A stretch of 64,000 nt of DNA, taken from Marsupella aquatica (Eukaryota; Marchantiophyta). The translations under genes and the position numbers were made by a program. Numbering within the stretch: the first letter of the stretch is position 1; every line of letters begins with the position of its first letter. A model generated the notes under the pieces. That model did no database searches and was not told the DNA's origin. It worked only from the letters and a program-made list of their open reading frames with translations. The DNA is taken from the NCBI GenBank assembly GCA_973895155.1, contig OZ316893.1, positions 23,002,001 through 23,066,000 on the forward strand, read 5' to 3'. Positions 1 through 9,223 of this stretch are shown piece by piece.

Positions 1-880
1 CTAAACACCTCTTTTTCCATTGCAAGAGAGTGCAACCTAGGTGGCAGGAGATTAGGACTCTTCTCAGAAACACCACCATGTTGAAGTACCTGGCTAACAA
101 TCTTTTCGATTCGGTGGTTATTGCTTTGAGAGTGCAAAAACGGAATCCTGGGCCTATTCTGCTGCTGACTGAGCTCTGTAACACAAACTGGAACAAACAT
201 AATGCCCAGGTCTACTCTCAGTTCCTGGGACGGCTTCCGAGCTGGGCTGTCCTAAAAATGCCTACGATCACATCAAGGCGATGCTGCTAGAAAGTAGAAA
301 TTCTAAGAAATCCAGGAAGCTTCAATTGACGATTGATGAGCTTGACATGGTCCTTCGCCCTTGGGCCAACCTGGAGGTCCCAGCCCCGATGACTCAAAAC
401 AATGAACATGACTGAAAGAACTTTTTTCTGTGACGAGTACAGAGTCACTGCTAGTGACGGCACTGATTGGAAGCAGGTTTGGCAGGGCCATTGCGAGCAG
501 GAGAAAGACAACCATTACCCAAGTCGGAACAACCTGAACCAATGCAGGTTTTCTAGTAGACAGCACCTTGGTAGTACCCACAATAAACTCTTGAGGGGTG
601 CTAAAGGTAGGAATAGCAATCAGACCACGAGTTGCTACGTTAGTTTTTGTGAGTCTAATTACATTAGGAATCACCACGGCGCCTATCAGAGCATTAGTGA
701 TTTTATGACTGATAGTGAGATCTGTGGCCTGATCTAGTCTGGGGTTTGTGCCCCTGGGCTTGGTGGGGTGTGTGTTTTGGGCGGGGTCTGATTGGGGTCT
801 CGTACCTGGGTTTGTTTGTTCTTTTTCGCTTGGGTGGTTCTGCCCCCGACTTCTTTCTATAAAGTCCTTTCATTGGAAAA
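1..880 (+). mobile_element. 3' end of a LINE (non-LTR retrotransposon), decayed
   Basis: The frame from base 6 reads HLFFHCKRVQPRW, which matches the zinc-binding tail after plant LINE reverse transcriptases (zf-RVT type, H-L-F-x-H-C then R-x-W). It continues to about base 290 with a later N-x-N-W-N-K-H-N stretch typical of the same tail. Frameshifts and stops follow. The rest (about 740-880) is G/T-rich and ends in TTTCTATAAAGTCC and a short A-run near 880, which looks like a LINE 3' UTR. The reverse transcriptase itself would lie off the left edge. The family match is by eye, so the subfamily is not assigned. Confidence 0.6.
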
Positions 881-1330
881 AAAGTACCGGTACCTGTTGC
901 AGCCACAAATGACCTCTAAAAAATTTCATTTCAACCTATTTTCCAATGGGTTTGGCTTACTAATAAAGTATCTACATCTATAATATTGAATCCTGTTCAT
1001 TTTGGTCCTTCATCCCGGTACAAAATGCATTTTAGGCGGGAATGAATGACAATTATTAGATTGTTTGAGTAATTTTTTTGTAACCTTTTGATTATCAATT
1101 TTGTGATCAAGGTACACATCTACCTACTATAATATACAATCCCGCTTTTTTTTAGAATCGTCTGCTTACGAAATCAAAAAGAAGCGGGATGAAATTGTGT
1201 CTGTTGGATTAAAATGTGTATTTCCATCACCGTTAGATCGGACCATCAGCCCGTTTGGGAGCACAATTGGGGAAATCATGGTCCAGGCATTTGTGTCCAC
1301 CACAAGACCTCTTTTTATCACCTCACGCAA
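881..1330. other. AT-rich spacer, nothing recognised
   Basis: Low-complexity AT-rich DNA with no coding signal, hairpin or repeat that stands out. It separates the LINE tail from the C/T-rich tract. Confidence 0.5.
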
Positions 1331-1880
1331 GGACGACAAAACCTGACAAAACCGTCCCCTCGCCTTGCCTCGCACGGGACTCCCTCCCTCCCTCGCCTCG
1401 GGACTCCCTCCCCCGGCAGCTGGGTCCAGGCGTTCCATATTGAGGCGCCCCCCAAAACCCCAGTGTCGACCATACTCCCGGGCGAGTCCTCCCTACCAAC
1501 GTCGACTCGCCTCCCACCTCCTCGCCGTGGCCTATGGGAGTCGACCCCCCCACCCCGAATCGCTCTCTCCCCCTCCCTCGCCTTGCCTCGCCTCCCCTCA
1601 CCTAAACTCGCACTGGCTCCCTCCCTCCCCTTGCCTCGACTCGCACCCCTCCCCCTCCCTCCCCTTGGCCGGCTCACCGTCTCCCTGGCCTCGACTCGCC
1701 ACGGGACTCCCTGACTCCCTCCCTCGCCTGGATTCGGGACTGCCCCCCTTGCCTGGACTCGGGACTCCCCCCTTGCCTGGACTCGCTCCCCTGTGCGAGT
1801 CAGCCTCGAGACTCCCTCTGTCCCTCGCCTGGACTCACGACTCCCTCCCTCCGTCGCCTCGACACGCTCGATAAATGCTA
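1331..1880 (+). repeat. C/T-rich imperfect minisatellite
   Basis: About 550 bp made almost entirely of C and T on the + strand, built from degenerate units such as GCCTGGACTCGGGACTCCCC and CTCCCTCCCTCGCCT. Open frames on both strands here come from the biased composition and are not taken as genes. It abuts a tract of opposite polarity at 1,881. Confidence 0.8.
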
Positions 1881-2145
1881 GTCATGGGAGGGGGACAGAG
1901 GAGTTGGGGTGGGGCCGTGGAGGACGGCCAAGTAAAAGCAAGTCGGGAGGGGGTTGGAAAATGTCGAGAGGGAGGGGCAGTGACCAAGTTAGGAGGGAGG
2001 GAGAGACTCGGGCGAGATTCAAGTGGAGAGGGAGGCGAGGCGCGAGCGGCGAGCGTGGGGCAGCGGGACTGTCGAGGAGGGAGGGAGTGACTCGGGTGGC
2101 ACTCGGGTGGCACTCGGGTGGAGGGAGGCGAGCAGCCATAGAGGT
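1881..2145 (+). repeat. G/A-rich tract, opposite polarity to the preceding tract
   Basis: Composition switches abruptly to G/A-rich (GGGAGGGA, GGTGGCACTCGGGTGGCACTCGG). Read as its complement it resembles the units of 1,331-1,880, so the two tracts form a loose inverted pair around about 1,880. No gene is supported. Confidence 0.7.
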
Positions 2146-3145
2146 CAGTTGACCCCGGCGTGGCAACTGGCATGGCAGAAGGCATGGAGCCCAAGACGCT
2201 CATCAGGCCTCGCTGCTGTTGCCACGGCCGTTGCCTGATGCTCCCTTCAGAAAACTGCCCTTTTTCCAGTCCACATCATCTCGCTCGCGGCCGTTCAGTC
2301 CAGGCATTTTGCCCTCACGCATGGCCAAAGCCAACACGCACAACCTGACGCAGGTGCAGCTCATAAACCTCTCGCACGGCCAAACCCTGAAGTGCAACAC
2401 GCCAGGCCCCTCCCATTTGCCAGTACACTCCCCATTCCCTTTGTATTTCTGGGTTCGAGGCCAAAATATGGGCGGGTAAAGTGGTCTGGGGGTCGCAGGA
2501 CCCCAGAAGCATATATAATGAGGGTGCATTGTTCTCGGAGGTCATGGGGAATGGATAATTACCACAGCTTGCATGACGGCTTTTGCTAACCAGTTTTGGG
2601 GGGAATGGCTTGGGCGACCATTCTTTTGGGGGAATTTTACAGTGTTCAGGGTGACCACCATGGGTGATGGCTTGGGTGATGGCTTGGGCATCATTTGGGG
2701 GGATTTGGACTTCATGGCAAGCACCATGGTTAATGGCTTTGGTGACCACTTTTTTTTCCCTCAATGGGTGACGGGCAAACCATGGGCCATGAGAGGGGGT
2801 GAGCCAGACCATGGGATGGGTGACCGCCAGCCATGGGACTGGGTGTCGGCAAAACCATGGGTGACAACTGCCGCAAGCAATAAGAATATTGTCATAGGGG
2901 CAAGAGACATTCGAAAGCGCAATGATCGCCTTGAAGGTTGGGAGGGTGAGACAAGGGGTCCCGGTAAGCAGTATCCTCGACAGATATTGGGACCCCATCA
3001 AAGTCTCAAGTCTCTTGCATTGGTGTGGCCCAGCTGACGTTCAATATATAGTTAGGGGTCTGTCGAGCTTGAATGAATTTGGATTTTAAGAAATAATCAT
3101 ATGTTTTGTGGGTTGGATGCAGATGATTAAAGGGGTTGAACATTT
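2146..3145 (+). other. Non-coding DNA with ATGGGTGATGGCTTGG-type repeats
   Basis: No gene is supported. From about 2,600 to 2,890 the sequence repeatedly uses short units around CCATGGGTGATGGCTTGGG, a degenerate minisatellite. The 5' end of the Helitron should lie in or just before the right part of this stretch, but no convincing TC-starting terminus could be fixed. Confidence 0.5.
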
Positions 3146-4513
3146 TTGGGCAACATGATAACTCCGGGGGAGAGATCAGAGTTTAATTGCGAGCGATATG
3201 CTCAGAACAAGGATGCCATAAATGCAAGGCGTCGGCAACGATACGCCCAACAATGGTTGCAAGGTGGGAATGGTGTGCACCAGGTCCATGCCGCACCCGA
3301 GCAAAGTGTCTCGTCCAGTGTGGGGCCCTCGGTTTCTACAGTACTTCCCACACCATGTGTGCCAACTACTGTAGAAGAACTGAGGGCCATTAGTGGCAGA
3401 CAATTGCGACGGGAAGCAAGAGCTGTATGAGGGGCATCAATTAACAACATCATTGCCCCCCATTGAGGAGACAACTTTGGGACCTACTACAGTGCCTGGC
3501 CGTGCAAGTAGTGTGAGACAATTGCTTCGTGAAGCAAGGGGGATGCACCAAGCATTGGCCAGATCCATGGCAATGAGGGCCAGTCGAGACGGTGCCAGTG
3601 GTGCCTTGGATGCATGTGAGATTGACCACCCTTTGGAGAAATTTGTGCCTACCCGTCCATGTGAGCCCGTAGCCAACAATGAGCCCAGAGATCCCAATGT
3701 CTTTGATGAGGATTGGCTCATTCATGGAGCTTTACAGGATGGAGCTGACTCGATGTGTGTCATCCCTACCTGTGAAGCGATACCAAACAGTGTATGATCT
3801 GACCCTGACATCTTTGACGAGAATTGGCTCATTGATGGTGCCTTGCATGGGGAAGCGGGTCCTATTGTTGATGATGGTGGTGGTCACTTTGACACGTTTA
3901 TTGAGGGCACCTTACGTTTGTCAGATGAAGAGGGGGAACAAGAGATTGAGGATATCCTCCAACAAGAATTGGGAGGGAGTAACCTTGCACCGGTTACACC
4001 GGCTCAACCCAGTGCAGAAGATATTTTGAGAGAGCGTCAAAGATTGGAGAAAATACAAAGTTTGCCAAAGGCACGACAACCTTTGGATCCTTTGATTGGT
4101 CGACACGTTTTGGGACGGATGAACATTGAGTGTCCATGTTGTAAAGCTCTTCATTGGATTGAAGAGTGCAAGTCTGGAACACAACACCCTCCGTGCTTCA
4201 CGATGTGTTGTGCCGATGGGAAGGTGGATTTGCCTCCAATTGGTGCTCCTCCAAAGCCTTTGCGGAGTTTGTTGACTGGAAGTAACGCTGCGGCTACAAC
4301 ATTTTGGAAGAATATTAGAGGGTACAATAATGCCTTGGCTTTTACATCGATAGGTGTTAAAATTGATGAAAGGGGGGGCAACCAGGGTCCGTATTCATTT
4401 CGCATACAAGGAGATTTATATCATCGGGCCGACAGCCTCTTGCCGCCTGATGGAGAGGGTCCCAAGTTTTCTCAACTCTATATTCATGACATGGGGAATG
4501 AGTTGGGCAACAG
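3146..4513 (+). pseudogene. Helitron Rep/helicase, N-terminal exon (degenerate)
   Basis: This is the N-terminal part of a Helitron replicase-helicase. It opens with a basic stretch around NKDAINARRRQRYA. A frameshift near 3,430 and an in-frame TGA at 3,795-3,797 (CGA expected) break the frame. Two acidic repeats, DPNVFDEDWLIHGAL and DPDIFDENWLIDGAL, straddle that TGA. From about 4,110 a cysteine-rich segment (CPCC..., then PPCFTMCCADGKV) leads into the conserved Helitron_like_N region with an S-L-L-T-G...F-x-x-N-I-R-x-Y-N-x-A-L-A-F-x-S motif and a FRIQGDLYHR-type segment. The exon ends at ...GNELGNR with a GT splice donor at 4,514. Confidence 0.8.
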
Positions 4514-4607
4514 GTATTTTGCACATTCAACTTGAACCATCTTCCTCTTATGATGCATTTTTGTTTGCAATAAGTTGAGTCTCATTGGATTTTATGTTGG
4601 GTTGCAG
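4514..4607 (+). other. 94-bp GT-AG intron inside the Helitron gene
   Basis: The sequence CAACAG|GTATTT ... GGTTGCAG|GATGAATC interrupts the conserved ...LGNR-MNHMPQLDE... motif. Removing it rejoins the two frames exactly (AG+G = Arg). The T-rich stretch before the acceptor fits a plant intron. The family's conserved motif being continuous only after splicing is the main support. Confidence 0.75.
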
Positions 4608-4765
4608 GATGAATCACATGCCGCAGTTGGATGAGGCGGTGCTTGCTTCTTTGCAAGAAATGCTCCATATCCACAACCCTTATGTGCAGATGTTCAAAAA
4701 TGCCGGGAGCCGCATTGATGACGTTGAGGTGCCAGAGGTTTTGCTGCGTATTGTAGCTGAACGTG
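4608..4765 (+). pseudogene. Helitron Rep/helicase, second exon, 5' part (split by insertion)
   Basis: Starts RMNHMPQLDEAVLASLQEML and continues through NPYVQMFKNA to PEVLLRIVAER, matching the conserved Helitron stretch in which '..NPYV..F..' precedes a basic 'R-D-x-R-R-Y-N' box. The frame is cut within the codon after Arg at 4,765 and resumes in the same frame at 13,253 (RDTDPRRYNKP), so a single clean insertion split this exon. Confidence 0.85.
4761..4765 (+). repeat. Left target-site duplication ACGTG
   Basis: ACGTG immediately before the inserted TGTCGCGCCCC terminus. An identical ACGTG at 13,249-13,253 follows the right terminus. Removing the insertion plus one copy restores the Helitron frame without gap. 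Confidence 0.85.
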
Positions 4766-5750
4766 TGTCGCGCCCCTAACCTGGGCCTTAAATCCAGTTT
4801 AGTTCCATGGCGCAACCTCGACCACCAGTAGGGATGAGGGTTCGGGCAAGGAGGTGTGTAGTGGGCCCGATTAGCCCTAAGTCGGGTTAAGTCGATATAC
4901 TTACTGGTATAACACTTGCGCAATTCATACTAGTCATAGGTATATTTGTTTTCCACCGCTGGAATATTCCCTCAGTTAGTGACTCGGACTAACTCTCGGC
5001 TTGGGGCTTTTCAAGCCATCGACGCGACAGGACCTTGTGACATACAATGGGTGGCAATCCCTACCATTAGTCCGCACCCGGTACGTCCCTTAAAATGGTG
5101 CCTTTGCCCAGACAAAGCATATGCACAACACCAGTTACTTGCAGAAACATTCAAGGGAAAAGACTACATTTACTCAGCGAAGCATCAGTTTACATGGTTG
5201 ACTCGACTTCAAAGGGGGTCAGCAGGCCCAACGGCAGTCGATGCCCAGTCTCTACGAGGCCCCGCCTCGCACTTGCCCAGCAAGCTCGACTCTGGCTCTC
5301 ACTCCTTGGTGCGCTCTGACCCTGCTCAGGCCGGGACTCCCCGTGCCTCACCTTTCTTCTGCTGAGATAACTAAGCCTTCTCCCCTTTCCATAGCGGAAA
5401 GGGAAGCCTAAATACTACAATCGTGGAGGAGAACCGGAGGATACTACCTTCCGGGATACTACCTACTGACTAACTACCTTCTGACTAACTAGCCGTGCCG
5501 CACTGACAGGTTGACCGTCGACGACAAGGGTGCCGACCGGGATGGCAGCGGCCAAGCCTACTGACAAACTCTAGTCCGTTGATGGACTCCATCCTACATT
5601 GGCTGATCCTAACTGATCTGGCCCTAATTCTTCCTACTGCCGCTAATCGGCGCCTAATGACAGCCATTCTGTCGTTACATCTAACCAAAAGATGCCGCTG
5701 ACTTAACTGCCTCACGCGGCGCTTGCTTCCACCCTTCGCTAACCACCCCT
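4766..5750 (-). other. 3' non-coding tail of the minus-strand mobile-domain gene
   Basis: About 1 kb without coding potential, read on the minus strand. It is collinear with about 40,660-41,580 (+ strand), including the phrases GAGTTAGTCCGAGTCACTAAC and the conserved box at 4,933-4,963, so it belongs to the element and not to the host. Confidence 0.7.
4933..4963 (-). repeat. Conserved subterminal box, left copy
   Basis: Read on the minus strand this is TCCAGCGGTGGAAAACAAAT followed by ATACCTATGAC. The same box recurs at 12,035-12,064 and 41,475-41,505 (+), each time a few hundred bp to 1 kb downstream of a mobile-domain gene. It may be part of a terminal repeat or a 3' processing region; the function is unknown. 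Confidence 0.65.
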
Positions 5751-7616
5751 TACGCGTGTGCTATGGTTGGACCAGGGCTGGTCCCCCTGTCGGGGCGAGA
5801 CCTCGAGCCGCCTTGATCAGAGGTGGGCCCAGGTTTTCCCCGCTGGAGGACGAGCAGGGTAACGCGGTCCTGCAAAGCCTTGTTGTCCCGTACCGCCTCC
5901 TCTACCTCGTTTGCAGCTTCATCGGCCTCGGTCTGGAGCCGCGCTACCTCCAGGTTGAGCTGGTTAATGGAGTCGCGATGGATCTGGTCCTACGCCCGCA
6001 ATTTATCTCATTCGGCGGAGAGACTAGCCACCTACTACGATGCCTGCAGGAATTGTTTGTTGAGGTCGGTCAGACTAGTAACCCGAGCCAAAGATTCTGA
6101 GTGTAATTGAAGCACGGTGTCGTCCAGCTTCTTGAGATCTGCTTGCGCTCCGCTTAACTCCTGGGTTAGTCCGTCCCTCTATTCGACGGTGCAGACTAAC
6201 TCCTCGCGACGGGTAGTGGCCTCCTCCTCGAGGTGCTCTACCAGCATCTGGAGGCGCCCGATTTCATTCCCCTTCGCCATGAGTTCTTCTTCCAAGCGGC
6301 TTACGATCCGTGGTTGGTGCTCTAACATGAAGAAGGTTGGTTGAAAGTACGCCGAGACTTGTTGTCCGATGTACGTCGCCAGCTCCCTAGACATAGTCTG
6401 GCTAAACTTCTGGACCAGGTCGTAGGCCATGGTCCCCGGGGCTACTTGGTAGTCCTCCATCCTCTCGGGTACCGGTGGTTCCTCGGCCGGGGCAACGAGC
6501 TCCTCTGTAGTCGGCGCTGGGGAGGGGAAGGTTTCTTCAAGTGGTGGAGGGATTGGGGGTGGTTGTACTGCGGGTAGCGGGGGCTCGATGGAAGGGGGCG
6601 GCGGAATTTCAACAGGAGGAGGTGGCGGAGTATTAGTCGGGGCTTCCGGCTTGGGGTTTGCCCGAGGGACGGTAGTCCGCGTGCTCGGGGTTGCCTCCTC
6701 TGGGGCGGGGGTGACATTAGCCGGGGCTGATGTGGCCATATTCTTTCCTCTGGCCTCCCGCCGTGCCTTGTACCAGGCGAGGATAATGGCGATATGACTT
6801 CCCAAGTAAGTCTTCCCCCCAATAGCCATACCACCTTGAGCCCGCTTCAGCTCCCCCGAGAATCTTCGGTAGAAGAATTGGGCCCAGTTTCGCCGTTTGT
6901 ACTGTTCCACCTGCACGATCGTGCAGAGGGAAATCTCGGATCGTGGCTCAATCATGTATAGGGTAGTCTGTATGAAGTTAAGCTGCTCCATGCAGGTTAA
7001 GTTGGTGCACGACTCCTGCTTGTATCCGTTGTCCGTTTTACCCTCGGGTTTGAAGTGCCGCGGTGTATACTCCTTATCCCGAATTCGGATTTCAACCGGC
7101 ACCGGCCCGGTTGGTAGGCAGAAGATTTGCGTTAACCGATGCTCCGTGAGTGATAAGGCCTGCCCCGAAACCTTGGCGGTCGACGCGTCAGTATCGAAAT
7201 TGGAGATGAACTCACAAATCTCCTTCAGCCCGGCGGCGCACGGCCTCCATAGCAAGTGGGCGAACTGCTCCAACTGATGCTCCTTAAGATAGTCCGCGTG
7301 TTTGAGTTTCTTGATCGCAATCCAGACTACTTCGGGGACACGGATTACCTGTAATAAGTTGGACTTCGGGTTATCCGGGGGCCGTCGGGTCTGGTTGGTC
7401 GGGGGGTTTGCCGGGGCAGGTGCAGGCGCGGCGTTGGTTCGCGTTGCTGATTCGGGGGCCGTCGTAGTCCTTGGCCGCTTACGAGAACGCTGTTCGAGTT
7501 GCAGACTAACTCGCTCGGAACCTGAAGAACACTCTGTGTTGATTACTGGACGGACTTGGGTTTGGCGGTATGCCGGTGGTCATCGGTTGAGGCACTGGTG
7601 GTATCGGGGTAGCCAT
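5750..7616 (-). pseudogene. Plant-mobile-domain-like / coiled-coil protein gene (minus)
   Basis: A possible start MATPIPPVPQP lies at 7,616, and a frameshift near 7,525 joins it to a Pro/Arg-rich linker. From about 7,300 the frame reads HADYLKEHQLEQFAHLLWRP, then SGQALSLTEHRLTQIFCLP (the 'L-T...I..I..LP' signature of plant mobile domains), later NWAQFFYRRFSGEL and GKTYLGSHIAIILAWYKA. A Pro-rich linker follows, then a C-terminal coiled coil (SRLEEELMAKGNEIGRLQ). The frame stops at TAG 6,179-6,181 (CAG likely), and degenerate coiled-coil sequence continues to about 5,750. A deletion derivative lies at 39,862-41,580. Mobile domains are known from transposon-derived plant genes; this is a by-eye match. 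Confidence 0.6.
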
Positions 7617-7789
7617 ATCCCAGTTGAAGGTGTTGGAGCTTTCCCCGAGGAACATAAGATTATGCGCTACTTCCTGTGATGCCTAGACAGGAATCACTCG
7701 GCCGGTTAAGTGGGTAAAGCAGGAAGGCGCCCTAGGAACACCTTAGTATAGTGACAAAACAAGGAAAATATAAACAATTAGGGGCAACC
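7617..7789. promoter_or_regulatory. Short shared region between two divergent mobile-domain genes
   Basis: Only about 170 bp separate the two presumed start codons (7,616 minus and 7,790 plus), so both promoters or 5' UTRs should lie here or overlap the coding starts. An AT-rich segment AAGGAAAATATAAACAATTA sits at 7,760-7,780. No canonical TATA box is certain. Confidence 0.4.
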
Positions 7790-9223
7790 ATGGAACCCGG
7801 GCAGAGGCCGGAGGTAAGGCTGAGGGTGAAAACCCGATTAGGGTTAGGGCGTGTTAAGCGTCGGCGGCTAGGAAGGATCAACGGGAAGAAGGACCGGCGG
7901 AGGAGAGGGGTAAGGAGCGCTTGCAGGAGATGGTGGCTCATTTGCGAGCACGAACTAGGCAGACGACTACGGGAGGCCAACTACTGTCAACTGCTTAGGC
8001 AAGCACTCGGGGAGAGAGTAGATACCGACGATCAACCTAAGGAGGGTATGAGCAACGTCAATCAAGCGGCACATTTCTGGGGATGCCTGTTCGAACGGGC
8101 AACTGAGTACATCAAGACTTACGAGGACGAGGAGTCAGAAAGGGCAACTCGAGAACGGCAGGAGCTCGCTCGATTGTGGGAGCTGCAGAAGACGGCTTTC
8201 TTAGGAGGCGAACTCATCAAGGACGAGTTCCTGTGGACGCCTACTTCCAATCAACTCGACGATCTTCTGTTTTGCAAAGACAGCGTCGTCGGCATCCGAG
8301 AGGCCATCAAGAACTGCAACGACATACACTGGGAATTAAAGGGTAGCACGGAAAGGTGGACCCAGGCAACGGTGCTAGGAGAAACCTCCACGGCAGCAGA
8401 GATGAAGAGGAAGGGAGCCGTCAACGATGAAGCCACCCCGGCAAAAAGAACGAGGTCGGCGGCACCAAAGAAGCCAGCCGAGCAGCAGAGCAGGAGGCAG
8501 GGAGAAGCCGAAGAGGAGGAGGTCGATCCCATCAAGGCCATTCCAACCAGGGATGACACCTGGAAGGGCTGGGCGGCAACCCTACCGGTGGAGGTGCAAC
8601 TACATTTTGCACGGGAGGAGGATGCATGCTTTACGGCCATGCAGACCAAGAAGTACCAAGGCTTCATGGCCGGATCCGGCTTGGAGGCCTTTGTAAGATT
8701 ACCATGGCTGAAGCCGGAGGTACCGGAGTCAGACCTATTAGAATTCGTGGGGTCATGGGAACCCGAGACCAATTGCACGAGGATATATGGGAAGGATTTC
8801 TATCTTACTCCCAAGGTGATTGCCGAAGTGTTTGGCTTGCCGATGGGCAATAAGACCAAAGTTGATACCAGGAAGACCTTGCCTGACAAGGAGTTCCGGT
8901 CGTTCCCCGGGCCATCAACGAAGAATGGCTTCTTCCGGAACACCTGCACCAACCCACACATAGGAGAGATGATCGACTTCTTGCGGGTGACCATGCATTG
9001 TAACTTGCCGAGGGCAGAGATCGGCAAGGCACAGGTCTATCTGGCAGAAAGGCCAGACCCAAGCCGGGACTACAACGGGTACCTCCTCAACCAATTGAAG
9101 AAGATCTTAAAGGAGGAGCAGCAGGTAATCGGCATGGGGAGCGTGTCGCGGCTTGGCTATCACATGCCGCTGTTGTGCCGGTATGCCAGAGGTCAGACTT
9201 TTGCCCCGGTACTTCCCCTGTAG
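7790..9223 (+). CDS. Plant-mobile-domain-like protein (plus strand, N-terminal part)
   Basis: The start is chosen at ACCATGG (7,790), which has an A at -3 and G at +4; an upstream in-frame Met exists at 7,751. The first 60 residues are very basic (RRLGRINGKKDRRRRG), followed by an acidic and Lys-rich linker. From about 8,610 comes a mobile-domain-like region: GLEAFVRLPWLKPEVPESDL, FYLTPKVIAEVFGLP, a 'DFLRVTMHCNLPRAEIGKAQ' helix and LGYHMPLLCRYARG. These align in order with the minus-strand neighbour, suggesting paralogy. It ends at TAG 9,221-9,223, and the same frame stays open after it to 11,383. CAG-to-TAG decay, readthrough, or a splice donor (TAG|GTAAGG) are all possible. Confidence 0.6.
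   Translation: MEPGQRPEVRLRVKTRLGLGRVKRRRLGRINGKKDRRRRGVRSACRRWWLICEHELGRRLREANYCQLLRQALGERVDTDDQPKEGMSNVNQAAHFWGCLFERATEYIKTYEDEESERATRERQELARLWELQKTAFLGGELIKDEFLWTPTSNQLDDLLFCKDSVVGIREAIKNCNDIHWELKGSTERWTQATVLGETSTAAEMKRKGAVNDEATPAKRTRSAAPKKPAEQQSRRQGEAEEEEVDPIKAIPTRDDTWKGWAATLPVEVQLHFAREEDACFTAMQTKKYQGFMAGSGLEAFVRLPWLKPEVPESDLLEFVGSWEPETNCTRIYGKDFYLTPKVIAEVFGLPMGNKTKVDTRKTLPDKEFRSFPGPSTKNGFFRNTCTNPHIGEMIDFLRVTMHCNLPRAEIGKAQVYLAERPDPSRDYNGYLLNQLKKILKEEQQVIGMGSVSRLGYHMPLLCRYARGQTFAPVLPL

Noticed and set aside
1166-2203. Many overlapping Pro/Ser/Arg-rich open frames
   Set aside because: They arise from the C/T and G/A tracts and carry no motif.
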